A stretch of DNA of 64,000 nucleotides from contig CP079860.1 in assembly GCA_019339365.1 (NCBI GenBank), positions 930,001 to 994,000 on the forward strand, read 5' to 3'. The notes beneath the pieces were generated by a model. It made no database searches and had not been told where the DNA came from. It was given only the letters and a program-made list of their open reading frames with translations. The first letter of the stretch is position 1; each line of letters opens with the position of its first letter. Below, one piece after another: positions 8,326-17,148 of the stretch. The stretch comes from Vibrio neptunius. Its GTDB lineage: Bacteria; Pseudomonadota; Gammaproteobacteria; Enterobacterales; Vibrionaceae. The translations under genes were made by a program, and so were the position numbers.

Positions 8326-9285
8326 ATGAAAGAGCCTGATTTTCCTAATGATGAAGTACAACGAATAAAAGATCTTCATTCTCTTGATATTCTCGACACC
8401 GAACCGGAAGAGCGTTTTGAACGGATCACTCGTGTTGCTCAGCATCTTTTTGATGTCCCGATTGCTGTGGTGAGTTTAGTTGATGTGCAGCGACAGTGGT
8501 TTAAGTCCTGTATTGGTCTTCCTGTTCGCGAAACCGCAAGAAATGTCTCCTTTTGTGGACACGCGATCAATGGTGAAGAGCCTTTTATCATCAATGATGC
8601 AACTAAGGATCCTCGTTTTCTTGATAATCCGTTGGTTATGGGGGAGCCACATATTCGATTCTATGCAGGCATACCTTTGGTGTATCACAACAAAAGTAAG
8701 CTCGGTACATTGTGTATCATAGACACAAAACCGCGTGAGTTGACCATGCAGCAAATGGCCGATCTGGTTGATTTGGCAAAGATGGCGGAACAAGAGTTGG
8801 AGTCAACTATTCAAGCTACTCTTGATCCGCTGACGCAGATTTCTAACCGCCGCGGTTTCTTCGAACTCACAGAGAAGTCGATGCAGTACTGCCGAATGGG
8901 CGGGTTTTGTGTCGCGCTGGCGTATTTTGACCTGAATGACTTTAAGGCCATCAATGATGAGTTAGGCCATAAAGTGGGTGATGCTGCTCTGCAGCAGTTT
9001 GCCGACTTAATGGCAACTTCATTTAGCGATTCGGATGTGTTTGCCAGAATAGGTGGTGATGAGTTTGTTGTCTTTATGTCTGGCCTGACCGAAAAAGTAG
9101 CCACCGTCGCCATTGAGCGTTTTAGAAAATCGGTCGAACGCTTTAATCAGGAAGAAGATCGAGGGTATGAGATCACATTCAGCGTGGGTATTGCGGTTGC
9201 CAAGCCTTCGCAAGAGGTATCAATTGATACTTTATTAGAGATGGCCGATGAGAAAATGTATCAGGAAAAGTGTGCGAAAAAGTAA
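8326..9285 (+). CDS. GAF-GGDEF diguanylate cyclase
   Basis: A 319-residue cytoplasmic protein. Residues about 10-165 form a GAF sensor (ITRVAQHLFDVPIAVVSLVD ... FYAGIPLVYHNKSKLGTLCI), and residues about 170-317 a GGDEF domain with the intact signature RIGGDEFVVF. It should make cyclic di-GMP from two GTP, modulating motility, biofilm or virulence. The inhibitory I-site RxxD five residues before GGDEF is not conserved (Ser takes the Arg place in FSDSDVFARIGGDEF), so product inhibition may be weak. There are no membrane segments, so a soluble ligand or redox signal is expected at GAF. Single gene. Confidence 0.93.
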   Translation: MKEPDFPNDEVQRIKDLHSLDILDTEPEERFERITRVAQHLFDVPIAVVSLVDVQRQWFKSCIGLPVRETARNVSFCGHAINGEEPFIINDATKDPRFLDNPLVMGEPHIRFYAGIPLVYHNKSKLGTLCIIDTKPRELTMQQMADLVDLAKMAEQELESTIQATLDPLTQISNRRGFFELTEKSMQYCRMGGFCVALAYFDLNDFKAINDELGHKVGDAALQQFADLMATSFSDSDVFARIGGDEFVVFMSGLTEKVATVAIERFRKSVERFNQEEDRGYEITFSVGIAVAKPSQEVSIDTLLEMADEKMYQEKCAKK

Positions 9286-9308
9286 ACACTTCTCCTGATA
9301 AGCTTGTT

Positions 9309-9599
9309 TCATAAATCACGCATTAAGATCTCGTATTCTTCGTTCGCTTCTGAGATTAGGTGGTGCAGCTCTGTTGCATCTTTGTCGTCGAGATCTAATT
9401 GCCACTGACGCTGTTCTTCTTTACCTTTAATGCGCGTTTTACCATTCAGCTTTTCAAAACTGATATCACACAACTCTGTTTGGTGGTGCTCATTTTTTTC
9501 AATAATATCAACATCTAATAACCCAGATGGGTTGACTTCTATATGAGCGTGGAAGTGGTTTTTATCTTGTAATTCGTAATCCCTGAATGTTGAAATCAT
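9309..9599 (-). CDS. Small acidic hypothetical protein
   Basis: 96 residues, rich in Asp, Glu and His (NEHHQTELCDISFEKLNGK), soluble, with a good ribosome binding site (AAGGAG before ATG 9599). I recognise no family. It is convergent with the GGDEF gene and separated by 20 bp. Real coding is supported by the Shine-Dalgarno and by composition, but the function is unknown. Confidence 0.65.
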   Translation of the reverse strand: MISTFRDYELQDKNHFHAHIEVNPSGLLDVDIIEKNEHHQTELCDISFEKLNGKTRIKGKEEQRQWQLDLDDKDATELHHLISEANEEYEILMRDL

Positions 9600-9703
9600 G
9601 TTGTTCTCCTTAGTAGTTAACCGACGCGTTTTTCAAGTGTAGGACACACTTTTTGAACAGTGGATGAAATTATCATGAAGCTTGATCTTGGTTCTACATC
9701 TGT

Positions 9704-10570
9704 TCAAAAAACCGTCACGGATTTCAGTCTTTGTTCGATCACTGCTATCGCTCTGGTGACTGAAATTGGGGGAGATTTAGAGTACGGGTGCAGAGCATAC
9801 ACATTGTTGGATAGTAACTGCTGGTGTTTAAAACAAGGTTCTAAATCTGAGAACTGGTTCAGCATAAACTCCGGAAGTAAGCCAATGCCCATATCATGAC
9901 GAATGAGGCTCGCCACCTGACTGACGGTATTGACTCTATGGTGGGCCGTGTAAATTAGCGTCGTTGATTTCGCCCCGTCGGCAGCGAAAAGGTGGTGTGT
10001 GATGGTTTTAGGTTGCCAGTGATTAGCGATGTATTTAGCGGTTTCAGGGGCGTGGCGAGTAGCGGCTGACTGACATAACACGTCACGAAACTGACCAATG
10101 CGCTTTTGTTTTACATTACTGTCTGGCGACTCACCGACTCGAATGGCTAAATCAATATCGTGTTGCATTAAGTCTAACTGCTTATCTTCAGCGACTACAT
10201 TGAGTGATACATCGGGAAAAGGAGCAAAAGCATCACTCAGCGCAGGGACGACAATACTCTCCATTAAAGCAATGGGCGCGGTAATAGACAGTTTGCCGCT
10301 GGGCTGTTTTTGCAAGTGACGAATGTCATCCCAGGCTGTCGACATAACGTCGTGCATTGTGATGCAGTGTTGATAGAACCTTTCGCCCGCAGGAGTGAGT
10401 GATTGCTTACGTGTGGTGCGTTTTATTAGAGTGGTGGCGAGCTCACTCTCCAGCTGTTTAAGGTGAGTACTCAGGACTGATTTCGACAACTCCAATTTGT
10501 CAGCCGCCTTCGAAATAGAACCCGCTTCTACAATCGCTTTGAAGATCATCATTTGTTTATGTTTGTTCAT
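9704..10570 (-). CDS. LysR-family transcriptional regulator
   Basis: 288 residues. An N-terminal winged helix (FKAIVEAGSISKAADKLELS ... THLKQLESELATTLIKRTTR) is followed by a LysR substrate-binding domain of the CrgA-like type. It is divergent from the SnoaL-like gene at 10671 with a 100-bp shared promoter region, the classical arrangement for a LysR regulator and its target. The inducer is unknown. The start ATG 10570 is supported by a Shine-Dalgarno-like AAAGAGAAC. Confidence 0.92.
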   Translation of the reverse strand: MNKHKQMMIFKAIVEAGSISKAADKLELSKSVLSTHLKQLESELATTLIKRTTRKQSLTPAGERFYQHCITMHDVMSTAWDDIRHLQKQPSGKLSITAPIALMESIVVPALSDAFAPFPDVSLNVVAEDKQLDLMQHDIDLAIRVGESPDSNVKQKRIGQFRDVLCQSAATRHAPETAKYIANHWQPKTITHHLFAADGAKSTTLIYTAHHRVNTVSQVASLIRHDMGIGLLPEFMLNQFSDLEPCFKHQQLLSNNVYALHPYSKSPPISVTRAIAVIEQRLKSVTVF

Positions 10571-10670
10571 TATTGTTCTCTTTATCCAAACAGTAATTTC
10601 TAATTTATCTGTTTTTCTTAGTTAATCCTAGACCTAAACTTCTCCCCATCAGACAAGAAGGAGAAACACA

Positions 10671-11043
10671 ATGAGTCAATCAGTATTAGAAGCGTGTCAG
10701 GCAGGTATCGAAGCGTGGAAAGCAGCATTTAACCGTCAGGATGCAAAAAGGATGTGCAGAGCAATATGCCGAAGGCACAACCATGATCGCCAAGCCATTT
10801 GGTACGTTTGAAGGTCGCGAGCAAATTCAGGCGTTTTGGCAAAACATCATTGACCAAGGCTTTAGCGATGTATCTTACACAGATACAAAGTGGGAAAAAG
10901 TCGATGACAATAACTATATCTTGTCGTCAAAGTGGACGATGAACAAAGCATTCGGTGTGGTACATAAAGAAGTGTGGACACTGCAGGAAGACGGTAAAGC
11001 GCGCCTAACTTACGATGAGTTCGAAGTGTTAGGCGAACGATAA
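10671..11043 (+). pseudogene. SnoaL/DUF4440-like small protein, frameshifted
   Basis: The ATG at 10671 follows GAAGGAG and starts MSQSVLEACQAGIEAWKAAF. The frame breaks in A5 (10745-10749); removing one A continues as GCAEQYAEGTTMIAKPFGTF and on to 11043, a 123-residue protein. The NTF2-like fold is indicated by the helix-helix-sheet pattern with EQYAEGTTM and GREQIQAFWQNIIDQG, as in SnoaL or YybH-type proteins. The function is probably small-ligand binding or an unknown enzyme. It is the likely target of the divergent LysR gene. Only the second part is open as read; homopolymer error is the likely cause. Confidence 0.82.
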
Positions 11044-11077
11044 CAAAAGGGGATACGCATAGCGTGTCCCCCTTTTG
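11044..11077. terminator. Bidirectional terminator
   Basis: CAAAAGGGG-ATACGC and GCGTGT-CCCCCTTTTG form a long stem between the convergent SnoaL-like and permease genes. It has A/T tracts on both sides, so it can serve both strands. Confidence 0.8.
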
Positions 11078-11093
11078 ATTTCCCTTTGTTTCA

Positions 11094-12173
11094 TTAAGTA
11101 AATAGGTAGCTGTATAGGAATCCAGCGCCGATCGCCATGCTCAGGATGACCGTCAGGAATGCGGCTATCATCTGATTCTTAAAGATGGATTTGAGCAAAA
11201 TCACTTCTGTTAAACTTGCGCCCGCACTGCCGATGATCAGTGCCATCACAGAACCCAGAGCCATCCCTTTTTGTACCAGTGCAGCACTGAGAGGAATCAC
11301 CGCTTCAGCACGAATGTAAAGTGGGATACCAATGATAGCGGCGACTGGAATCGCATACCACTTACCCGCGCCTGCGTATTCTGCAATCAAGTCTGTTGGA
11401 ATAAATCCGTAAATAAGTGAGCCGATCGCAATACCCAGCAGTAGGTATGGGAATACTTGTTTGAAGTCTTTCCAAGTCGAGTGCCAGATTTTCACCCAGA
11501 GATTTGGTTTACGTTCTTCCACTAAAGTCGCGGTGGCGCTGCCATCTGCTGAGCAACTTGCAACACCGACTGATGGTTTTGCACTTGCGCCGCAGCTGGA
11601 TTCTTTTGCCATTGCTGGCGCTGGTTCACCACAGCTCGACGTCCCACATGAGCTCTCTTTCTTCGGTGTAGATTTGCTTTCCCCACAGCTTGTATCGCAA
11701 CTGCTGACTTCTGCCGCCTGATACGCCTCCGGTTTTACGTAACGTTCAAAACCGAGTTTCTCTAGTGCGTAGCCCGCAACAACAGACACAACCATAGCGA
11801 TCATGAAGTAGAACAATGCAACTTTCCAACCAAAGGTTACGACAAACAAGCCAATGATCACCGGGTTAAGTAGCGGGCTGCCAAACAGGAAGACCATCAT
11901 AGGGCCGAATCCTGCACGTGCTCGAAGCAGGCCTTTTAGGAAAGGAATGGTTGAGCAAGAACAAAAAGGCGTGATAGCGCCCAGCAGAGCTGCGACGACA
12001 TAGCCTTTACCATTACGTGAGCTAAGGATCGACTGAATCTTTTCTGGTGTCAGAAACGCTTGCAATACACCAACGATATAGCTGATGGCAAGAAACAGGA
12101 TGATCAGCTCAGTCGCGAGAAAGGCAAACATATTGAACGCTTCACTGGCCATAGATATAAATTCATTGTTCAT
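11094..12173 (-). CDS. ArsP/DUF318-type permease with Cys-rich cytoplasmic insert
   Basis: A 359-residue integral membrane protein. The first half carries the family hallmark TPFCSCSTIPFLKGLLRAR and a GSPLLNP loop; the second half has IPLYIRAEAVIPLSAALVQKG. Family members include ArsP exporters of trivalent organoarsenicals. Between the halves (about residues 155-215) is a loop with CDTSC, CGTSSC and SSCGAS motifs, eight or more cysteines, likely to bind a soft metal or metalloid. It has a single-gene promoter with a 10-bp-arm palindrome upstream (12272-12295). The substrate is unproven; a role in arsenic or other metal(loid) efflux is inferred. Confidence 0.85.
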   Translation of the reverse strand: MNNEFISMASEAFNMFAFLATELIILFLAISYIVGVLQAFLTPEKIQSILSSRNGKGYVVAALLGAITPFCSCSTIPFLKGLLRARAGFGPMMVFLFGSPLLNPVIIGLFVVTFGWKVALFYFMIAMVVSVVAGYALEKLGFERYVKPEAYQAAEVSSCDTSCGESKSTPKKESSCGTSSCGEPAPAMAKESSCGASAKPSVGVASCSADGSATATLVEERKPNLWVKIWHSTWKDFKQVFPYLLLGIAIGSLIYGFIPTDLIAEYAGAGKWYAIPVAAIIGIPLYIRAEAVIPLSAALVQKGMALGSVMALIIGSAGASLTEVILLKSIFKNQMIAAFLTVILSMAIGAGFLYSYLFT

Positions 12174-12271
12174 AAGGTGATTCCAAATTCGAGTGTTATG
12201 AATCTGAATATTTTCAAATTCATTTCTATTTTTCTCGAATTATAGAAATAAAGAGCAAATGATCAAGAAGT

Positions 12272-12295
12272 TTATTTCGATAAAAATCGAAATAA
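12272..12295. promoter_or_regulatory. Palindromic operator candidate upstream of the permease
   Basis: Perfect 10-bp arms TTATTTCGAT and ATCGAAATAA are separated by four A, about 100 bp upstream of the permease start. Size and AT-rich dyad shape fit an ArsR/SmtB-type operator. An ArsR-family gene exists at 22.8 kb but is not adjacent, so the pairing is speculative. Confidence 0.5.
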
Positions 12296-12341
12296 TTAGC
12301 ATGTCTAATAATATCAATTGCTTAACAGGAGTGTTTTTTCG

Positions 12342-13265
12342 CTAACCAGTAACTTTGTTGGCAAACACATGTGCCTCTGTTGAAACGATCGCTCCGACTT
12401 CATTAATCAGCCATTTCAGTGCTCGGTTATGCTGATTTCGTCGGTGCCAAGCGATGGAAATCGTGGGGGGTGGGACAGTAATGGGCATTGGCTTTTGCAC
12501 CAGTCTCCCTTTCTCTATTGATTTGCTGGCCACGGTAAAAGGCAGAACGCTGATAAGATTGGACTCTTCCAATAAGTCCATAGCCCCTGAAAAACTATTG
12601 ACGGTCATGGCGACGCGTCGCTGGAGTCCTTTTAGAGCCAGTGTTGAGTCCACAGCGCCACTTGGATCACCAGAAAGTGAGACCAGCAAATGGTCTGCGC
12701 CGCAAAAATCTTCCAGAGAAAGAAAACGGTCTGCGAGTGGGTGTTCAGGTCGCATTACGCAGGTGAAGTGATTCTCATACAAGTGTCGAACTGAAATTTG
12801 TTCATGTGTTGTTGGATAGTAATCCAGTACCAGATCGACTTCCGCTTCTAGTAACAGCTGTTGCCCATTTCCTTTGAAGGGGACGGCATATAAATCCATA
12901 GCTCGAGCTCTTTCCTCGATGATCGCTCGCAATCTAGGCCAGAAAAGACAGCTGGTACCATCTGTTAACGCTACTCTAAGCTGTATGGAGGCGGTCATAG
13001 GATCAAACTTAGGTGGAGAGACGGAATGGCTAATCTTATTGAGAGGTTCCGAGATTTCATGCCACAGCTGCTTTGCGTATGGAGTGGGAGTAATGCCTCT
13101 CCCATGTTTGATAAACAGAGGATCTTTCCATGCATAGCGCATTCGAGAGACGGCTTTCGATACCGAAGGCTGAGTCATCGCTAATTGCTCTGCTGCGATG
13201 GTTATGGACTGCTCTCGCATGATTGCGTCAAAGATAACGATCAGATTTAAGTCAATTTTAGCCAT
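12342..13265 (-). CDS. LysR-family transcriptional regulator
   Basis: 307 residues from ATG 13265, which has AGGA nine bases upstream; an ATG nine bases further up is too close to that site. The helix-turn-helix is IAAEQLAMTQPSVSKAVSRM. The effector domain resembles the LeuO/NodD-like subgroup (LRVALTDGTSCLFWPRL). A C6 run coding Pro-Pro-Pro is in frame here, unlike the broken G runs elsewhere. It is divergent from the oxidoreductase at 13373, its probable target. The inducer is unknown. Confidence 0.93.
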   Translation of the reverse strand: MAKIDLNLIVIFDAIMREQSITIAAEQLAMTQPSVSKAVSRMRYAWKDPLFIKHGRGITPTPYAKQLWHEISEPLNKISHSVSPPKFDPMTASIQLRVALTDGTSCLFWPRLRAIIEERARAMDLYAVPFKGNGQQLLLEAEVDLVLDYYPTTHEQISVRHLYENHFTCVMRPEHPLADRFLSLEDFCGADHLLVSLSGDPSGAVDSTLALKGLQRRVAMTVNSFSGAMDLLEESNLISVLPFTVASKSIEKGRLVQKPMPITVPPPTISIAWHRRNQHNRALKWLINEVGAIVSTEAHVFANKVTG

Positions 13266-13372
13266 ACAATTCATTCCTGTGTGGAATAACGTTTATATCA
13301 ACTATTAATTAGAAGAAATAGGTTGTTGATTGAATACTAAAGCTGTTCTCATCACAGATAAGGAAGAAAATT

Positions 13373-14317
13373 ATGAAAGCAGCATTTATAAAACATTATG
13401 GAAACGTGGCTCAAATCCATGTAGGTCAATTGGAAAAGCCAGCACCATCCGTCCATCAGGTACTGATAAAGGTCGTGGCATCAGGTGTAAACCCGGTCGA
13501 TTTTCATATTCGCAATGGCATGATGGCCGATACTGATACCCATACATTGCCGCTTGTATTAGGTTGGGATTGTTCAGGGGTTATTGAGCAAGTTGGTGAT
13601 GATGTGAATGGGTTTAAACCGGGTGACAAGGTACTCTCATTCACCCCCATTTCAGGACAGGGCACTAATGCCGAATACATTGCTGTCAATGCGGATCTGG
13701 TTGTGAAAAAGCCAGAAAAAATGAGTTTTATCGATGGAGCGGCTTTGCCACTGGCCTCTACTACTGCGTGGCAAGGTTTGCATACCCAAGGTCATATCAG
13801 GCAAGGGCAAACTGTTCTTATTCATAATGCTTCCGGCGGTGTTGGTTCATTTGCGGTGCAAATAGCCAAGGCTGCAGGAGCGTACGTCGTAGCGACGGCC
13901 TCTCAAGCTAAGCTAGATTACATAAAAACATTGGGGGCAGATGAAGTGCACGATGAAAGCCAGACAGATTGGCATTCGACCATGAGATACGACTTGGCTT
14001 TTGTTGCGAAAGCGGGGGCTTATTTGCTTCATCGTACGGTCTCCTGTGTTAAATCAGGAGGCCGAATAGTGTCCACTTTTGATGAGCTTTCTGAAGGTGA
14101 GGTGGGTATCCACGGTATTTCGTTCACAAGAATGTGGGTCGAGAACAGCGCTGAGGATCTTGATAAAGTGCTCGACCTATTCAATAAAAATCAGTTAATC
14201 ATCCCAATAGATACGGTTTATCCACTTGAGGATATCCAGCGTGCTCACCAGCGTTCTGAGCAATATAAAGCGGTCGGAAAGATAGTGCTGACTATTGCCC
14301 CGACACTGAAATACTAG
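13373..14317 (+). CDS. Zinc-independent MDR oxidoreductase (NADPH:quinone reductase-like)
   Basis: 314 residues of the medium-chain dehydrogenase/reductase superfamily. An N-terminal GroES-like domain (VLIKVVASGVNPVDFHIRNG, LGWDCSGVIEQVGDDV) is followed by a Rossmann fold (VLIHNASGGVGSFAVQIAKA). The zinc ligands of alcohol dehydrogenases are missing, as in quinone reductases and enoyl reductases. It probably uses NADPH to reduce a quinone or enone. The ATG follows AAGGAAG. It is divergent from a LysR gene. Its 3' end and terminator are duplicated in degraded form at 19.67 kb. Confidence 0.92.
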   Translation: MKAAFIKHYGNVAQIHVGQLEKPAPSVHQVLIKVVASGVNPVDFHIRNGMMADTDTHTLPLVLGWDCSGVIEQVGDDVNGFKPGDKVLSFTPISGQGTNAEYIAVNADLVVKKPEKMSFIDGAALPLASTTAWQGLHTQGHIRQGQTVLIHNASGGVGSFAVQIAKAAGAYVVATASQAKLDYIKTLGADEVHDESQTDWHSTMRYDLAFVAKAGAYLLHRTVSCVKSGGRIVSTFDELSEGEVGIHGISFTRMWVENSAEDLDKVLDLFNKNQLIIPIDTVYPLEDIQRAHQRSEQYKAVGKIVLTIAPTLKY

Positions 14318-14327
14318 AGACCACTTG

Positions 14328-14348
14328 CCGCTCTTTTGAGCGGCTTTT
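14328..14348 (+). terminator. Rho-independent terminator after oxidoreductase
   Basis: GCCGCTC-TTTT-GAGCGGC followed by TTTT, 11 bp past the stop. A degraded copy follows the relic at 19.77 kb. Confidence 0.88.
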
Positions 14349-14366
14349 GTTCTCAGAATAATGACC

Positions 14367-14389
14367 AGCCACCCCTCGGTGGCTGTTTT
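14367..14389. terminator. Terminator between convergent genes
   Basis: AGCCACC-CCTC-GGTGGCT followed by GTTTTA, just before the stop of the minus-strand DeoR gene. Confidence 0.65.
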
Positions 14390-14399
14390 ATTAACATCC

Positions 14400-15211
14400 T
14401 TAATCTGCAACAACTAGCTCAACCTGATTGACTTTACATAGTGATTGAAATTCCGCTACCGCATCATCTACAAATAGTCGATCCATTTCCGAGAGTTGTG
14501 CGCTAACAACTGGGGCATATCTTCCTAGTTTAGTCTTGTCTGCAACCAGCCAGCATTGATGGCTTTGTTCAACAACGGCTCTCGTCAAATTAGCCTCTTC
14601 CGGAGTAAAGTCGAGAAGTTCCCCTCTCTCTCCTAAGCCACCGATACCAAAGATGCCGATCTTAATATTAAACTGACGATAAAATAGCGTCGTTGCCTCG
14701 CCCACCGTATCTTCATCAGACATTCTCACCTTCCCACCTGCTAAGTAAGTAGAGATATTTGTGTTTCTACTTAACGTTAGAGCAGCGTTGATGTTGTTGG
14801 TCACTACAGTTAAACCAGGATGGTCCAATAGTGCGGTGGCGACATGTTTTGGTGTCGTTCCAATACCTAAAAAATACTGCACCCTTCGGGAATTTCGCTC
14901 GCTACTTTCTTTGCAATACGCTGCTTGGCGGAAACATTGAGTATATCTCGGTTGGTAAATGACAGATTGTCGTTAGCACTTGGTAAAGTAATGCCACCAT
15001 GAACACGTTTGACGAGTCCTTTGTCGCTAAGATCATTCATATCCTTACGAATAGTTTGAACAGATATGTTAAACGTGTCTGACAACAGAGCACTGGATAG
15101 AACGCCATTGCTCCGTTGCAGATAACCAAGGATCTCTTTTTGTCTTGAAGATAGGCTCACCAGTCTGTCCTTATTTAGGTGTCTGTCCTTAAATGAGTGC
15201 ATTTCTATCAC
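14400..15211 (-). pseudogene. DeoR-family transcriptional regulator, frameshifted
   Basis: The N-terminal part (15211 down) has the DeoR winged helix: SSRQKEILGYLQRSNGVLSS, then VQTIRKDMNDLSDKGLVKRV followed by HGG. The C-terminal sensor domain continues in another frame as LGIGTTPKHVATALLDH ... NNINAALTLSRNTN. The break is at T6 in the gene strand (14869-14874 on the plus strand); one more T joins CSIF to LGIGTTP. The family senses phosphorylated sugars or polyol phosphates. It overlaps ugpC by 4 bp at the end of the ugp-type operon, so it is the likely local repressor. It is probably intact in the organism. Confidence 0.9.
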
Positions 15212-16272
15212 TGTGTTTGGGTCGGCTCAATGCGTTTACCCTGAGTATCAAATAGATGAAGGTGACTATTTTCAACACAAAGGTTAAGAGGCTTATCGAC
15301 GTCAAATTCAGTTTCAGGTGTCACAGCGATGAAGGCTTGTCCATTCACCTGACCGTGTACCAATTGGTTTGGGCCAAGTGGCTCAATGACACTGATGTTC
15401 AAAGCAAGATTCAACATACTGTCTAGGGCCCGTGTATCGGCATGCTCTGGACGGATACCAAGAGTGACCTCCTGATTGATACCCGCATACTCTGGCAGCG
15501 GTATAGTGTGGCCTGCAACAGTGAGAATGCCATCAGCAAGAGTCGCGGTCAGAAAGTTCATTGCTGGGCTGCCCATAAAACTCGCCACAAAATGGCTGGC
15601 AGGCCAATGGTACACTTCAGAGGGCGTTCCTACCTGTTCGATTTGCCCTTGATTGAGTACGACAATGCGGTCAGCAAGGGTCATGGCTTCTACTTGATCA
15701 TGAGTAACGTAGACGCTTGTCACCCCCAGTTCGCGCTGGAGTTTCTTGATCTTCAAGCGCATATGAGTGCGAAGGGATGCATCCAGATTTGACAGTGGCT
15801 CATCAAACAAAAACAGCTGGGGGTCACGCACAATCGCACGACCCATTGCTACACGCTGTCTTTGACCACCAGAAAGTTTGGCCGGCTTGCGATCGAGATA
15901 CTCTTCGATCTTGAGCGTCTTCGCGACGTTTTGGATCTTTTCATCAATCTCAGATTTATCGACACCCCGGTTTTTCAGACCGTAAGCAAGGTTGTTGTAC
16001 ACCGTCATATGTGGATAGAGCGCATAGTTTTGGAACACCATTGCTATATCTCGTGAGGCTGGCTTTTCTGTATCGATACGTCGCTTATTGAGGTAAATTT
16101 CACCGCCAGAGATTGGCTCCAAACCAGCGATCGAGCGCAAAATAGAAGACTTACCACAACCCGAGGGACCGACAAGTACGATGAACTCACCGTTAGTGGT
16201 ATCCAGATTGAGGCCTTTAACCGCCTGATGGCCGTTTTCGTAGGTTTTGACCAATTGTTTGATTTCTAACAT
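15208..16272 (-). CDS. ugpC: ABC transporter ATPase, UgpC/MalK type
   Basis: 354 residues with Walker A GPSGCGKSS, Q-loop, signature LSGGQRQRVAMGRA, Walker B LFLFDEP and the H-loop THD. A C-terminal TOBE/regulatory domain of the MalK type (LGIRPEHAD) follows. It energises the import complex with UgpA, UgpE and UgpB. It is the fourth gene of the ugpB-A-E-C order read on the minus strand. Substrates of this subfamily include sn-glycerol-3-phosphate and glycerophosphodiesters; sugar specificity cannot be excluded, since a glycerophosphodiesterase (ugpQ) is replaced by a DeoR regulator here. Confidence 0.93.
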   Translation of the reverse strand: MLEIKQLVKTYENGHQAVKGLNLDTTNGEFIVLVGPSGCGKSSILRSIAGLEPISGGEIYLNKRRIDTEKPASRDIAMVFQNYALYPHMTVYNNLAYGLKNRGVDKSEIDEKIQNVAKTLKIEEYLDRKPAKLSGGQRQRVAMGRAIVRDPQLFLFDEPLSNLDASLRTHMRLKIKKLQRELGVTSVYVTHDQVEAMTLADRIVVLNQGQIEQVGTPSEVYHWPASHFVASFMGSPAMNFLTATLADGILTVAGHTIPLPEYAGINQEVTLGIRPEHADTRALDSMLNLALNISVIEPLGPNQLVHGQVNGQAFIAVTPETEFDVDKPLNLCVENSHLHLFDTQGKRIEPTQTQ

Positions 16273-16292
16273 TGTTTAATTCGCTCTAGATT

Positions 16293-17138
16293 CTATTTTT
16301 CACTCTCAACGAGTCCTTTCACGAACCAGCGTTGAAAGATAATCACCACTAAGACAGGTGGCAGCATGGCGAGGATCACCATAGCAAAGGCATAGTTATA
16401 TCTTGGGTCGGGCGTTTCATTGATATTAGCCAGAATCTGTTTAATCCCCATCACTATGGTGTTGTAGCTTTCATCAGTCGTCATCATGATCGGCCACAAG
16501 TACTGATTCCAACCGACGACGAACATAATGATAAAGATCGCTGCAATCATGGTTCGAGAAAGGGGCAGCAAGATATCGACGATAAAGCGCAGTGGCCCTG
16601 CATTGTCCAGCTGCGCCGCTTCGAGTAGTTCATCGGGTATGGTTTTAAAGAATTGACGGAAGAAAAAGGTCGCTGTAGCTGAAGCAATCAGTGGCACAAT
16701 CAGGCCTGAGTAGCTGTTCAACATGCCTAGTTTAGAAACCACTTCATAGGAAGGCATGATACGTACCTCTAAAGGAAGCAACAGGGTGACAAAGATCAGC
16801 CAGAACCAAGCACTGGCATAAGGTAATCTGAAATAGACCAACGCATAGGCAGCGCAAAGCGAGATAACGATCTTACCGATGGCAAATCCCAAGCCCATAA
16901 TCATAGAATTAATGAGCATCGTCTTTGCTGTGACGTCTGTCGTGAAGCCTTGATCCGTCTTCCATGCCTTCTCATAGACCTCCATAAAATGGTCTCCGGG
17001 AACCCACTGTAAACCTTGCGTGAGAATGGTGGCTGAATCATGAGTGGAGCTGGCGAAGATAAGCCAGATTGGGGAAAGCATAAAAACAGCCCCCAATATA
17101 AGGATGATATGATCGCTAATCCTATTGCTTTTCATCAT
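16293..17138 (-). CDS. ugpE: ABC transporter permease, UgpE type
   Basis: About 281 residues. The start at ATG 17138 (or 17135) is chosen because AAGGGAG lies just upstream; the longer frame would overlap ugpA. Six hydrophobic segments are visible, with the EAA-loop region ELLEAAQLDNAGPLRFIVDILLP that contacts the ATPase. It is the second inner-membrane permease of the importer. It starts 11 bp after the ugpA stop, which indicates co-transcription. Confidence 0.92.
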   Translation of the reverse strand: MMKSNRISDHIILILGAVFMLSPIWLIFASSTHDSATILTQGLQWVPGDHFMEVYEKAWKTDQGFTTDVTAKTMLINSMIMGLGFAIGKIVISLCAAYALVYFRLPYASAWFWLIFVTLLLPLEVRIMPSYEVVSKLGMLNSYSGLIVPLIASATATFFFRQFFKTIPDELLEAAQLDNAGPLRFIVDILLPLSRTMIAAIFIIMFVVGWNQYLWPIMMTTDESYNTIVMGIKQILANINETPDPRYNYAFAMVILAMLPPVLVVIIFQRWFVKGLVESEK

Positions 17139-17148
17139 CTTAACTCCC

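Noticed and set aside
13275..13372. Early ATG at 13330 for the oxidoreductase region
   Set aside because: The frame 13330-13536 is out of phase with the MDR protein and has no domain; ATG 13373 with AAGGAAG is the real start.
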